From contig JBEPVN010000028.1 in assembly GCA_041691015.1 (NCBI GenBank), forward strand, positions 1 through 24,612: a stretch of DNA of 24,612 bases. The letters are read 5' to 3'. The position numbers were made by a program, and so were the translations under genes. The notes under the pieces were generated by a model. The model was not told the DNA's origin, searched no databases, and saw only the letters and a program-made list of their open reading frames with translations. Positions 13,706 through 21,407 of this stretch are shown one piece after another (the stretch's first letter is position 1; each line of letters begins with the position of its first letter). This DNA comes from JBBSJT01 sp041691015. GTDB lineage: Bacteria; Chlamydiota; Chlamydiia; Chlamydiales; Parachlamydiaceae.

Positions 13706-15384
13706 TATTTGCTTCCTTCTAAAATTTTCAACGAACTAATGGGGGGATTTTTAAAATAAAACTGGACGCGCTTGAGAATATCTTCTTTCTGCAAAGTCTC
13801 ATGAACAACAGTATCAATAAAATCAATCTGTTCAGGGGTTAGCTTAGCTAATGGTTTACCAAGATACTCAGAAATAGCACGTTTCGCTTCTATTATATTT
13901 TTGTAAGCAAGGGTAGAAAATGGATCAAAATCAGTAAAAGCTATTGAGGGGGTTACTTGATGTAGCTTAGGGCCACAGGATTCTTCCGTTAAGCAGGTAA
14001 TACCTGCAAGGGCTGATCGTGGAATTGATATTTTCTGAGCGAGATCGTCAATTACATCAGCCCTTTTTTCAGCCCGCGTTTTCTTATGGCTGCGATACTG
14101 ATGCAAAGGAATAGGGCCTTTTGCAGGATAAAATGGCCCCATACGATTTCCTTCATCATCTACATACAATTCTTGATCAAATAACCCCCACCAGAGAGTG
14201 ACCGTCTTTCCTGCAAGCTCTGGGCTAACCTGGTAAGACACCCCGTCTACAGATACTGTTGCATCAGAAGCAACCTTGCGCTTCTCAGCTTCACGGGCAA
14301 ATGAACAAAAACGTTCCCAGCTGCACATTTCCCGTATTCCTGATGCCGGTATATTTTTCATCCAATCTTCCAGGCGCGATTGAGGTGCGGAACGGTGATC
14401 CATCTGGTTATAGCGTTGAAGATAGTTGAACAACCAAGCGTTAGCTTCTTCTTCATTTTTTGGGGCATGAAAGTGGTAAAGTGTTTCATGGATCTCCTTC
14501 ACTGTTCGGAATGGCCTTTCAACTTTTCCCTTTGAACGTGCTGTAACACGCCTTCCGTCCTTACCTTTAGGCAAGTGGGTTTGAATGGTTATCCCAAGGT
14601 ATTCCATCACTTTCTGAAAAAGCCTGCTCTTTGCAATAGGGCCGTTATCCAGGTAGATCATTTCTGGAATCCCATGGAATGGAAAATCCAAACTTGTTTT
14701 TGGGGACATCGCATTGAAGAGAAAGCGTAAAGCGCTTGCTGCATCTTCACCATAAACACATCGATATTCTTGATACGAAATGCCGCTCTTATCATCAACA
14801 ACGCTGAATAACATTAACTGAAGGTGGCCTTTGCTTTTATCAATCCAAGGGGGAGGTTCTTGAATCATCTTTAAATCAGATGGGCTTAAATCAAATTGCC
14901 AACACTCGTTACTATGTTGGGCTTCAAAATGAACAACAACTGGTTGTACCCGCGTTGATTTATAATCCCATTTCCACCTTAAAAGATAACGGTTCACGGT
15001 TGTTTTGGAGAGGAGGTCTTTTTCAACCTGAACCAAACCTGTGGGAGTCTCTACCCCATATTCTTCCAGAAGACGGATAGATTCAGGGGTAGAAAGGTGA
15101 CGCCCCTTTTTGTTGGATGTCCTCACTTTGATAGCCGCGATAAGTTCACAATACCGTTCCATCTCTTCTTTATCGATAACACGTGGTTTATCGTAGTCAG
15201 AGCGTCGTAAGGGTCTTGGCCTCATGTGTTTGCGAAGGGAACGGCGCAAAGTAGATACAGACAAACCATAAGTACAGGCTGTTTCCTTCATAACCAGTTG
15301 ACGTTCCTTACTTCGAGGGGAAAGAAAGTCCAATCGATTCCGCAACGCAATCAATGTTTCAGCAGAGATGCGTTTTTTTCTCAT
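13705..15384 (-). CDS. DDE (Mu/TniA-type) transposase
   Basis: A 559-aa integrase-fold transposase. The N-terminus carries a helix-turn-helix (ETACTYGLSVSTLRRSLRK, ~34-52). The rve core has the acidic triad at D165 (WQFDLS), D246 (YLDNG) and E289 (KGKVERPFRTVKE). The C-terminal part contains the Mu-type beta-barrel segment (VDGVSYQVSPELAGKTVTLW, then ELYVDDEG). Length agrees with TniA/Tn552 transposases. It starts 21 nt after the resolvase stop with only a weak SD, so its translation may depend on the upstream gene. The gene is open throughout. Confidence 0.92.
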   Translation of the reverse strand: MRKKRISAETLIALRNRLDFLSPRSKERQLVMKETACTYGLSVSTLRRSLRKHMRPRPLRRSDYDKPRVIDKEEMERYCELIAAIKVRTSNKKGRHLSTPESIRLLEEYGVETPTGLVQVEKDLLSKTTVNRYLLRWKWDYKSTRVQPVVVHFEAQHSNECWQFDLSPSDLKMIQEPPPWIDKSKGHLQLMLFSVVDDKSGISYQEYRCVYGEDAASALRFLFNAMSPKTSLDFPFHGIPEMIYLDNGPIAKSRLFQKVMEYLGITIQTHLPKGKDGRRVTARSKGKVERPFRTVKEIHETLYHFHAPKNEEEANAWLFNYLQRYNQMDHRSAPQSRLEDWMKNIPASGIREMCSWERFCSFAREAEKRKVASDATVSVDGVSYQVSPELAGKTVTLWWGLFDQELYVDDEGNRMGPFYPAKGPIPLHQYRSHKKTRAEKRADVIDDLAQKISIPRSALAGITCLTEESCGPKLHQVTPSIAFTDFDPFSTLAYKNIIEAKRAISEYLGKPLAKLTPEQIDFIDTVVHETLQKEDILKRVQFYFKNPPISSLKILEGSK

Positions 15385-15405
15385 TATTATTATATTCCGA
15401 GAATT

Positions 15406-16017
15406 CTAAGCATTGGAGGATCCCAGACATCGGCTTTCAATGTAGCTTTTCACCGTTAGACGATGAACCCCCATAATTCTGGCAATAGATGACAAAGGGA
15501 TTCGTTTTTGCAAGAGAGCTTTAATATCTTGATCTTTTCCTGTTAACTTTGTTTCTTTAGACAAACTACCTTTGGGACGGCCTAACGTTCTCCCCTCCTG
15601 TTTTTTACGTGCAAGAGCCTCCTTGGTGCGTGAGGAGATCATTTTTCTCTCAATATCAGCAGACAGACTAAAAGCAAAAGCCAATATCTTTGAATCAAGG
15701 GTGTCTCCGAGTTCGTATCCCTCTTTGATGCTTATAACCTTAACTTTCTTATTCATTAAGACATTGAGGATGCTCATAACTTCCATCACACTACGCCCAA
15801 GGCGACTCACCTCTGTGACGATAAGTGTATCAGATGAGGTGAGAGTAGAAACAAGCTGTCCCAAGGATCTGTCGTGAAAGCTTTTGGTGCCGTTTATGGT
15901 CTCTTCAACCCATTGATGGATGTGGATGGTTTTTTGATTTGCAAATTTGAGAATTTCAAACTGCTGATTCTCAATACTTTGTTTGTCGGTACTAACTCTG
16001 ACGTATGCATAGTGCAT
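15406..16017 (-). CDS. Serine recombinase (resolvase/invertase family)
   Basis: A 203-aa small serine recombinase, probably resolving transposition cointegrates. The catalytic serine is in YVRVSTDKQ (Ser9); EVSRLGRS supplies the conserved arginines; DIERKMISSRTKEALARKK is the E-helix region, and a C-terminal HTH (IPLSSIARIMGVHRLTVKSY) binds DNA. ATG at 16017 is preferred because AAGGGTG lies 6 nt upstream; a GTG at 16026 is the alternative. It is the first gene of the transposon operon. The resolution site may lie between its start and the right terminal repeat (16077-16128). Confidence 0.92.
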   Translation of the reverse strand: MHYAYVRVSTDKQSIENQQFEILKFANQKTIHIHQWVEETINGTKSFHDRSLGQLVSTLTSSDTLIVTEVSRLGRSVMEVMSILNVLMNKKVKVISIKEGYELGDTLDSKILAFAFSLSADIERKMISSRTKEALARKKQEGRTLGRPKGSLSKETKLTGKDQDIKALLQKRIPLSSIARIMGVHRLTVKSYIESRCLGSSNA

Positions 16018-16047
16018 GTTATTCACCCTTTTTTTGCCTTTCGTTGC

Positions 16048-16076
16048 ATTAAACTCAATTTAATATTTAATTTCAA
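16048..16076 (-). promoter_or_regulatory. Transposon operon promoter
   Basis: Minus-strand TTGAAA (16071-16076), 17-nt spacer, TTTAAT (16048-16053), about 30 nt before the resolvase start. Confidence 0.55.
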
Positions 16077-16128
16077 CAAAATTCATTTATATTAAAGGGT
16101 ATTTTATGTCGCATTTTTTTATCTATTA

Positions 16129-16322
16129 AAAACGGTCGTTTAATACCGACAATCCAGGTGCAAATAATGTGGGCCGGAGAAAGATGAAAGTGGGCCAGGT
16201 GCAAATAATGTGGTCTCAAAGTCAATTAATGTGGGCCGGAGGGAATTTATAGGGTCACTTATTGTGGGCCAGAAAAAGCGGATGAAAGCGGTCCTGACGA
16301 TTTATAAGTGCGGGCCGCTACA
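16129..16322. repeat. Right terminal inverted repeat of transposon
   Basis: Mirror of 12460-12653; ends in cgggccgctaca, followed by cttatc (16323-16328), the second target duplication copy. Confidence 0.88.
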
Positions 16323-16691
16323 CTTATCCTAAAACTTATCCACAGTTTTTGGGGGTAAGTTTTGATAGGGGTCGTGTGGAGGAACCCCTTCAGGTTCCAT
16401 ATTTTCATTCCTTAGAAGGGGGGGTGTTAAGGAAAGGCCATTTTGGGGCCAAAATGCCTCTTCCTTTACAGGGGGCCTAGAAAACCTATCCCCTTGCCAC
16501 GTCGGAATGTTTAAACGTTTGAGATCCTTTCGGACAAGATTTTATTTTTCAATTCCAATCTCCGTGCCTGTAAAATTTTTGACAGATTGGTTGAGTAACG
16601 AGAGGAGATTTTTTTCTCCTCTCGTTACTCCTCTCTGCACAAGAAAAATCCTCAGAGTGAAAAAAACATGAATGGGATCCACAACAAAAAA
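16323..16691. other. Origin-region edge and palindromic DNA, module C, part 1
   Basis: No gene. Contains a perfect ttatccaca DnaA box (16336-16344) in aacttatccacagtttttgg, a hairpin at 16593-16630 (16-bp arms gagtaacgagaggaga), and sequence like 6790-6930 of module B. It begins with the right target duplication of the transposon. Confidence 0.6.
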
Positions 16692-16994
16692 AATCCAAAA
16701 TCACCAAGTGCGCACTTAGGCGCGTTTGCGCCTTTCGAGCCTGACCGGCGGTTTGATTGATTAATTTATGTAGAACATGGCGCAAAAAAATTTGTTAAAA
16801 TCACTCATCATTGGCGATTGATTTTTTCAATTCTCATAGAATTTCTCGTCAAAATTTTGATTGGGTAATGGATTTTTTTGGATTAAACTCCCATAGTCAG
16901 CATCCGAAACAGAAATCATAAAAAAACTTAATTAAACCGCCGGTCAGGCTAAAAAGCGATGTATCGCATTAGCGCGCCATTCTGGATTTCGGAT
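16692..16994. repeat. 303-bp direct repeat, copy C
   Basis: Same boundaries and length as 6937-7239 and 23251-23553, with scattered point differences (gtttgattgatt in the left arm, aaaaagcgatg near the right end). Confidence 0.85.
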
Positions 16995-17340
16995 GTTTTT
17001 GGTTTTTTTTACTCGCAACCTTGTCACAGTCTTTTTCAGCAACTTCCGATTTTATTTTGGAGTGAAGGGGCAAAGGTTTTTGCCCCTTCACTGGATAAGT
17101 TCTATCACTTGGCATCAATTTTTTTGATTGGTTGGATGTTGGATAACGGATTGATCTGTCAACGAAGGGGAATAAATTTTCCCCTTCGTCCAACCCCCAC
17201 AGAATTAATTTGATGATGGTTGCCTGACAGGTTTTGAAAAAACAAATCGACCGTTCACGGAGAAATTTTCGAAGTGCGCGCTTATACGTTGCTTTGCAAC
17301 ATCGCGTTGTCGCAAGCGACAACGGTTAGCAAAAAAGAAC
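16995..17340. repeat. Palindromic noncoding region, module C, part 2
   Basis: Hairpins at 17061-17092 (14-bp arms agtgaaggggcaaa) and 17162-17189 (acgaaggggaa), then gttgctttgcaac and ttgtcgc-aa-gcgacaa palindromes near 17287-17325. It corresponds to 7240-7570 but has different stem sequences. No credible gene. Confidence 0.55.
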
Positions 17341-17381
17341 GAACCCAACAGGTTCGAGTCAAAATTTTACGGTGGGATTTG

Positions 17382-17429
17382 ATAGGGGCTGGACCGAACT
17401 TTTGTACTCTGTCCAGAGCCAGCCCCTAT
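17382..17429. ncRNA. Candidate structured RNA or hairpin, module C
   Basis: ataggggctgg (17382-17392) pairs exactly with ccagcccctat (17419-17429), with ggac/gtcc able to extend the stem inside. A smaller hairpin gaacc-caaca-ggttc precedes it at 17341. This C-specific block replaces the module A/B agaaggccg hairpin. No promoter was assigned. The rest of 17430-17905 shows no gene or clear signal. Confidence 0.3.
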
Positions 17430-17905
17430 GCTGCTGTTGTGACCGTCAGCTGTTCGACGTACCGATCACGCCACAACCTTACATCCCGAGTTGGTTATAG
17501 TCCAACAAAAATCTTAGCGTTTTTGCTGTTTTCACCGCATCTTTCATGGTATATTTTTCCCCGAAAATATTTCCACCAAAAATTCAGGACACAAAAAACG
17601 TCATTAGAAGACCACAGAGCGCGCTTTGTTAGAAAAAACGATGTGGACATGCCAATCAATGCTAAATGGGCCCACAGCGCCTTATTTTTGGCCTTTAAAC
17701 CACTACCAAGTGTTAATTTTTTGTTAATATTTTCATATTTTAAAAAATTGAGATAAATTCCTTTGAAAAAATTTATTTTGGGATCCACTTGGGAAAAATA
17801 TGAAAAACTCTTTGAAATCCATTGATTTTTGATGTGGATCTACAAGCCATATTTTCGATCTAGTTCTTTGGTCTAGATTTCTCGTTTCCATTCCCGAAGA
17901 ATTTT

Positions 17906-18165
17906 TTGAGTTATCGAGGTTGATCCGACCCTTGATACCTTGCTAAGCCTAAAACCCTTTCAACACACAAAATTATTTGCATGGTTGGTTATATTTTTTC
18001 GTTGTGTTGTTCCCAAGGTCTATCAGTTCTGGTTTTGGATTAAGGGTCAGAACTTTTCAGTTTTTGATGATGGATGTTTCCGTAATCCGTTTTTGGAGTT
18101 GTCCACATGCGTTTTCCACAGCGAAATCGGTTTAAAAACTTTAATAAATAATTAGTTTAGTTAGT
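17906..18165. other. Conserved origin-proximal segment with DnaA boxes, module C
   Basis: Aligns with 8009-8283 and 24226-24489. DnaA-box-like ttgtccaca (18099-18107) and ttttccaca (18112-18120) are separated by 4 bp, followed by a very AT-rich stretch to the iterons, a plausible melting region. Confidence 0.65.
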
Positions 18166-18235
18166 TTAGGGTTTCATCATTTCAGAAAAATATTTTTATA
18201 ACTATTTGATTTATATTATATTTTTGTTGAATTTG

Positions 18236-18325
18236 GTCGGTGATCCCCCCCCCAAAATGAATAGGTACGATTTCTATCAACAAACCTTGTCCACAAAACA
18301 CAAAAAGTCCGTGATACACCCCTCC
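18236..18325. repeat. Iteron-like repeats and DnaA box of origin C
   Basis: Only two diverged iterons: gtcggtgatccccccccc (18236-18253) and gtccgtgatacacccctcc (18307-18325), with aaaatgaata and a ttgtccaca box between them. The array is much weaker than in origins A and B. The first type also occurs at 217-236 in origin A. Confidence 0.7.
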
Positions 18326-18333
18326 AAAAAGTG

Positions 18334-19392
18334 CTATAGAGAAGGCAAGGAAGGCTGGGTGCTTGGTTCTGAAAGAATTTTCTTAATCTCTTTCCTTGCA
18401 TTGATGAAACGGACAAATTCTTTTCCGTCTTTCTGTACCCAATCAAAAAAGTATCCTGGAATATCATTATTCTTTACGGCTTTTTTTAAGTCGTATTTGA
18501 ATTTCTTTAACTCTTGCTCACTTCCTGACTTTTCATGGAGTGTTTCTATTGAAAATGTCCAACCTTCATTTTGATTACCAACGTGTTTTCTAGCTGTCCT
18601 ATAGAGGAACCTTTTAATGCCTGAAGTAATTTTAAAGTATTCTGGATGGACTTTTAGCAAAGCCCCTTTGCTACAAGTGATCTCATATAGCCATTCTGAA
18701 AGGGTTATCCGAAACTCTTTAATATCTTTACGCTCTGTGTACCCCCAATTATCCAAAAAACCGAACCCCCCTTTATAACGGTAATCTTCATTGTGTATTG
18801 TTGTTTCTATAAACGTTGACCTAAGTCTATTCAAAGCTGCTTCTATTTCACTGTCTGTTGTTTTTCCAGCATGTCTATAAATTGCTTTAATAAGCTCATT
18901 CCGAGAGACAATAAGGGTTCTTGGTGGAATATCAGAAGCAGAGTTGATGGTTTCTTGGAGTTTACTAGAAACAAAAATAATAATATCCCAATCATATATG
19001 CTCGCCACGTGATAAGGAGGGTGGCAGCTTATCCTTACTTTCGATTTTCCGTTTGGGCTTTCATAGATAATGGGTGCTGTCCGATTTTTAGAAAGAGCAA
19101 CAAAAGGAACCTCCATAAGTTCCATAACATCCCTTATATCTCTTGGGTCGTTTTTTACTGTTACTATTTCCCCCTCTATTAGTTTTTTACGCCTTGCCTT
19201 TGTCTTTTCTTTCTTCTTCTGTTTTTTTTCTTCAATAATTGGGGGTGGTTCTTCAATTTTCTCTGTTTTTTTTATGGGTTCCTGCTCTATTGCTTGTTGG
19301 GATTCGGGTTGAGCTAAAATAACCTCTTGGACTTCCTCTTCTCCAAAGAGTTTAGCCAATCGTCCAAAAAATCTAGAAATGGAATTGCTCAT
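18334..19392 (-). CDS. repA: Plasmid replication initiator, RPA (RepA) family, copy C
   Basis: A 352-aa initiator closely related to copy A over the core (PRDIRDVMELMEVPFVALSK, VASIYDWDIIIFVSSKLQE, DNWGYTERKDIKEF, LYRTARKHVGNQ, TLHEKSGSEQELKKFKYDL) and less so in the linker. The N-terminus SISRFFGRLAKLFGEEEVQE carries the shared amphipathic segment. GAGGAG lies 6 nt before ATG 19392. Its iterons are degenerate, so origin C may be inactive or served by another Rep; the ORF itself is intact with no obvious loss. It ends 9 bp from the last iteron. Confidence 0.9.
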   Translation of the reverse strand: MSNSISRFFGRLAKLFGEEEVQEVILAQPESQQAIEQEPIKKTEKIEEPPPIIEEKKQKKKEKTKARRKKLIEGEIVTVKNDPRDIRDVMELMEVPFVALSKNRTAPIIYESPNGKSKVRISCHPPYHVASIYDWDIIIFVSSKLQETINSASDIPPRTLIVSRNELIKAIYRHAGKTTDSEIEAALNRLRSTFIETTIHNEDYRYKGGFGFLDNWGYTERKDIKEFRITLSEWLYEITCSKGALLKVHPEYFKITSGIKRFLYRTARKHVGNQNEGWTFSIETLHEKSGSEQELKKFKYDLKKAVKNNDIPGYFFDWVQKDGKEFVRFINARKEIKKILSEPSTQPSLPSL

Positions 19393-19419
19393 GTTTTCTC
19401 CTCAAATAGCCTTGCGCAA

Positions 19420-19448
19420 GACAAGCATTGTTGAAACATTTTTGTCAA
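19420..19448 (-). promoter_or_regulatory. Candidate rep-proximal promoter, copy C
   Basis: TTGACA at 19443-19448 (minus), 51 nt before the rep C ATG; weak -10 (CTTGTC) at 17-nt spacing. Same arrangement as copies A and B. Confidence 0.35.
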
Positions 19449-19481
19449 TGTTGCGAAATGTTTCGAGCGTGTACAGAGTTT

Positions 19482-19508
19482 GGCGATGAAGTTGGCAACT
19501 TCATCGCC
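19482..19508. promoter_or_regulatory. Intercistronic hairpin before rep C
   Basis: Perfect 12-bp inverted repeat ggcgatgaagtt-ggc-aacttcatcgcc in the same position as the hairpins before rep A and rep B, with different sequence. Confidence 0.65.
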
Positions 19509-19518
19509 GAATCTTGCG

Positions 19519-19911
19519 TTAATGTACCGTTCTGGATTCCCTTTCAAACATGGTATACCCATGCTCTAGGCAGTAATCACGACACCAGCTTTTTTTCATC
19601 TCATGGACGTTAATATCGTTAGTTAAAACAATCTGCGTGGGGGTGTCACTATCTCCTTTGTACATTTCCAAGAGATTTAATCCATTTTCATAAGCTTCCT
19701 GTTCTTTTGGGGTTAGAAAAATTTCAATAGCTTTAACCGCAATATGATAAACAGCCGATAATCTCTCTGAAGAATGCACGACAAAATTCCAATCTTCTTG
19801 TCCTTCCTTAAGAGGATTCTGATCTTTTATTTGTTTTTTGATGTAGTCGAAAAGGCTCTCGTAACTTTCAAATTCTAGTTTTGCCTTGCTTTCATTGAAT
19901 ATCTCTATCAT
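19519..19911 (-). CDS. Small WCRxYC-motif protein upstream of rep C
   Basis: A 130-aa paralogue of 1512-1913 and 9678-10061 with no named family. Features: FLTPKEQEAYENGLNLLEM, shared with copy B, and the C-terminal WCRDYCLEHGYTMFE common to all. ATG 19911 follows the conserved ttaaggaagaggaac RBS block. It is part of the rep C unit behind the leader. Keeping the gene in three diverged modules argues for a needed role in replication or its control, though none can be shown from sequence. Confidence 0.8.
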   Translation of the reverse strand: MIEIFNESKAKLEFESYESLFDYIKKQIKDQNPLKEGQEDWNFVVHSSERLSAVYHIAVKAIEIFLTPKEQEAYENGLNLLEMYKGDSDTPTQIVLTNDINVHEMKKSWCRDYCLEHGYTMFERESRTVH

Positions 19912-20005
19912 TTTAATAGTTCCTCTTCCTTAAATGTTCCAAGCATTCTAAAAGCCAGGTACACTTAAGGCGTGCGCCTGTTTTATAAAAATGCAGTGCA
20001 TGCTT

Positions 20006-20050
20006 GTAGCGGTAGGGAGATTGAAATAGAGACTACCTTCCTACCGTCAC
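20006..20050 (-). promoter_or_regulatory. Conserved leader hairpin II, module C
   Basis: gtagcggtagggag (from 20006) pairs with ccttcctaccgtcac (20036-20050) with a mismatch and G-U pairs. Sequence differs from A and B on both arms but pairing is largely kept. Confidence 0.5.
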
Positions 20051-20056
20051 GCTAAT

Positions 20057-20082
20057 AAAAAAGGACAGAAAATTATCTGTCC
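20057..20082 (-). terminator. Intrinsic terminator/attenuator in rep leader, module C
   Basis: Minus-strand ggacaga / tctgtcc, 7-bp stem with 6-nt loop, then six T. The leader-peptide TAA lies in the loop. Confidence 0.7.
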
Positions 20083-20183
20083 CATTTCAAATTTAACGTT
20101 AGAAAAGAATATATTCGGCCTTCCGGCCTTTTAAGGATTAACTTGAAGAATCGCCCAACGTGGGCTAGTTTTATTGCAGCCAT
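20073..20183 (-). CDS. Candidate leader peptide, module C
   Basis: A 36-codon ORF starting MAAIKLAHVGRFFKLILKRP and ending with TAA inside the terminator loop. GGGG precedes the ATG. The upstream ATG present in A and B is lost here, which points to this inner ATG as the start. Relative to A and B the reading frame is kept while the stop position shifts around the terminator. Confidence 0.55.
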   Translation of the reverse strand: MAAIKLAHVGRFFKLILKRPEGRIYSFLTLNLKWDR

Positions 20184-20248
20184 ATCAAACCCCGTTTGTT
20201 TGGTTGGTTAGTGGCGCATGTCGTGTTTCTAGCACGCGTGCGTCACGT

Positions 20249-20267
20249 ATCACGACCCATTCGCAAT
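20249..20267 (-). promoter_or_regulatory. 5' hairpin of rep leader RNA, module C
   Basis: atcacga-cccat-tcgcaat on the plus strand. As minus-strand RNA the stem closes with two G-U pairs, so pairing is kept in RNA but not fully in DNA. Confidence 0.55.
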
Positions 20268-20277
20268 ACCCTTTAAT

Positions 20278-20305
20278 CGTATAATGATATCTGTGAAGAA
20301 GTCAA
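20278..20305 (-). promoter_or_regulatory. Rep operon leader promoter, module C
   Basis: Minus-strand TTGACT (20300-20305), 16-nt spacer, TATACG (20278-20283). It is back-to-back with the yefM promoter, their -35 boxes 3 bp apart. Confidence 0.65.
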
Positions 20306-20308
20306 CTC

Positions 20309-20338
20309 TTGAACGTACGATAAAAAGTACTATATAAT
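20309..20338 (+). promoter_or_regulatory. yefM-yoeB promoter
   Basis: TTGAAC (20309-20314), 18-nt spacer, consensus TATAAT (20333-20338). Divergent from the rep C leader promoter, so antitoxin binding here could also affect rep C expression. Confidence 0.6.
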
Positions 20339-20365
20339 AAATTATAGGATTCTGGAGAGACTAAT

Positions 20366-20620
20366 ATGAATGTAATAACCGTAAGCCAAGCAAGATCAAA
20401 CCTTTATCGTCTTGTTGATGATACGAATATTAATCACCAACCAACTTTTATCAAAGGTAAAAGAAATAACGCGATTTTAGTATGTGAAGAGGATTGGCGC
20501 TCTATCCAAGAAACAATCTATCTTTTCTCTATTCCAGGAATGGCTGAATCTATTATTGAAGGGAAAAAAATACCAATTGAAGAATGTATTGAGGAGATTG
20601 AATTCTGGCCTGGAAAATAG
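20366..20620 (+). CDS. yefM: YefM/Phd-family antitoxin
   Basis: An 84-aa antitoxin. The N-terminus MNVITVSQARSNLYRLVDD is the classical Phd/YefM DNA-binding start, followed by a strand-rich part (NAILVCEEDWRSIQETIYLF). The acidic C-terminus (IPIEECIEEIEFWP) would bind YoeB. GGAGAG precedes the ATG. The C-terminal codons overlap the toxin reading frame, which lacks an ATG. Expected to neutralise the toxin and repress the operon together with it. Confidence 0.92.
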   Translation: MNVITVSQARSNLYRLVDDTNINHQPTFIKGKRNNAILVCEEDWRSIQETIYLFSIPGMAESIIEGKKIPIEECIEEIEFWPGK

Positions 20621-20868
20621 TTTTTACCCCACAAGCTGTTAAAGATTCTAAAAAGATAACCTCACCAGCCCTAAAAAGTAAGGTAAAATTTTTATTGGAT
20701 ACCATAGAAGAGAACCCTTATAAAACTCCTCCTGCTTACGAAAAACTCAGTGGAAATCTTTCTTCTTTTCTATCTCGCCGTATCAATTTACAACACCGCC
20801 TTGTTTACGAAGTCATTAAAGAACAAGGAATTGTAAAGATTATCCGTATGTGGACTCACTACGAATAA
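20605..20868 (+). CDS. yoeB: YoeB/Txe-family mRNA interferase toxin with a non-canonical start
   Basis: An 87-aa toxin in the RelE superfamily that cleaves ribosome-bound mRNA. The frame reads AWKIVFTPQAVKDSKKI, then PYKTPPAYEKLSG, SRRINLQHRLVYEVI and the YoeB-type ending RMWTHYE, with the family's terminal His-Tyr and the Glu/Arg positions conserved. The frame holds no ATG, GTG or TTG upstream of the domain: after an in-frame TGA at 20599 come ATT, CTG, GCC, TGG. GAGGAG at 20591-20596 is 8 nt before CTG (20605) and 5 nt before ATT (20602), so I place the start at CTG. The gene overlaps yefM by 16 bp and is coupled to it. A poor start codon would keep toxin below antitoxin. Confidence 0.85.
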   Translation: MAWKIVFTPQAVKDSKKITSPALKSKVKFLLDTIEENPYKTPPAYEKLSGNLSSFLSRRINLQHRLVYEVIKEQGIVKIIRMWTHYE

Positions 20869-20898
20869 AAATTTAGACCTTCTGAACATGACAACAAA

Positions 20899-20932
20899 AG
20901 TCCCTTGAAAAATACTTTCAAGGGACTTTTTT
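20899..20932. terminator. Bidirectional terminator after yoeB
   Basis: agtcccttgaaa / tttcaagggact, 12-bp perfect stem and 5-nt loop, A-run on the left and T-run on the right. It serves yoeB and the converging operon from 22871. Confidence 0.85.
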
Positions 20933-20939
20933 AGACCTT

Positions 20940-20954
20940 CTAATTTAGAATCAG
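20940..20954. repeat. Module-boundary palindrome, copy 3
   Basis: ctaatttagaatcag, 13 bp right of the terminator stem at the joint between module C genes and the module A cargo operon. Confidence 0.55.
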
Positions 20955-21047
20955 ACAGCCTTTTTAAAAAAAGATAAAAACTGAATATAGATAATTCCAT
21001 ACAAAATGATCATAATATTTGGTTTTGGAGGGAGCTATTCTGGATTT

Positions 21048-21407
21048 CTACTTGGCTAGATAATGCTCAAGATACTTCTTTAAAGACACAGCATTATTCA
21101 GATGTTCATCTTTGGCTGCATAAAGAAGGGTAATAGAACCATTGTGAAGTGCTTTTAGGATGGTTTGTATGTGGTCTTGTTGAGATTCAAGTTGCTTATG
21201 ATACTTCTTGCAAAAATCTAACCATTTTTCTGGATCATGGTTAAACCACTTACGTAGATCTGGGCTTGGTGCTATGTCTTTTAGCCAAAGATTAATTTTT
21301 GCCTCATCTTTTTTTATGCCACGAGGCCATAGGCGATCAACGAGAATCCTAAAACCATCATCTCGATCCACTTTCTGATAGATACGTTTGATTTTTATTT
21401 CAGTCAT
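21048..21407 (-). CDS. DUF488 (YeaO-like) protein
   Basis: A 119-aa DUF488 family protein; function unknown. Landmarks: IKRIYQKVDRDDGFRILVDR, then LWPRGIKKDEA, WLKDIAPSPDLRKWFNHDPEKW and ITLLYAAKDEHLNNAVSLKK. ATG 21407 is chosen for AGAGG 7 nt upstream and because it begins at the domain; the longer frame to 21464 is unsupported. It overlaps the hemoglobin gene by 8 nt and is the last gene of the four-gene operon. DUF488 genes often accompany redox or stress genes. Confidence 0.88.
   Translation of the reverse strand: MTEIKIKRIYQKVDRDDGFRILVDRLWPRGIKKDEAKINLWLKDIAPSPDLRKWFNHDPEKWLDFCKKYHKQLESQQDHIQTILKALHNGSITLLYAAKDEHLNNAVSLKKYLEHYLAK

Larger units (their letters stand above)
12460..16322 (-). 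mobile_element. Tn552/Tn5053-like transposon, 3863 bp, complete
   Basis: It has long perfect terminal inverted repeats (12460-12653 and 16129-16322, 194 bp; ends tgtagcggcccg), a 6-bp target duplication cttatc on both sides, and three genes on one strand: serine recombinase, DDE transposase, AAA ATPase. Each end holds about five ggcccaca-like repeats (12512, 12545, 12567, 12586, 12607), likely transposase-binding sites. A DDE transposase plus ATPase with a resolvase is the Tn552/Tn402/Tn5053 layout; no TniQ gene is present. All genes are open and the repeats intact, so it may be recent and active. Confidence 0.92.

Noticed and set aside
17274..17756. 160-aa plus-strand frame
   Set aside because: No recognisable domain, no counterpart in modules A and B, and it covers structured repeat DNA.
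20788..21000. 70-aa minus-strand frame
   Set aside because: Antisense to yoeB and runs through its terminator.
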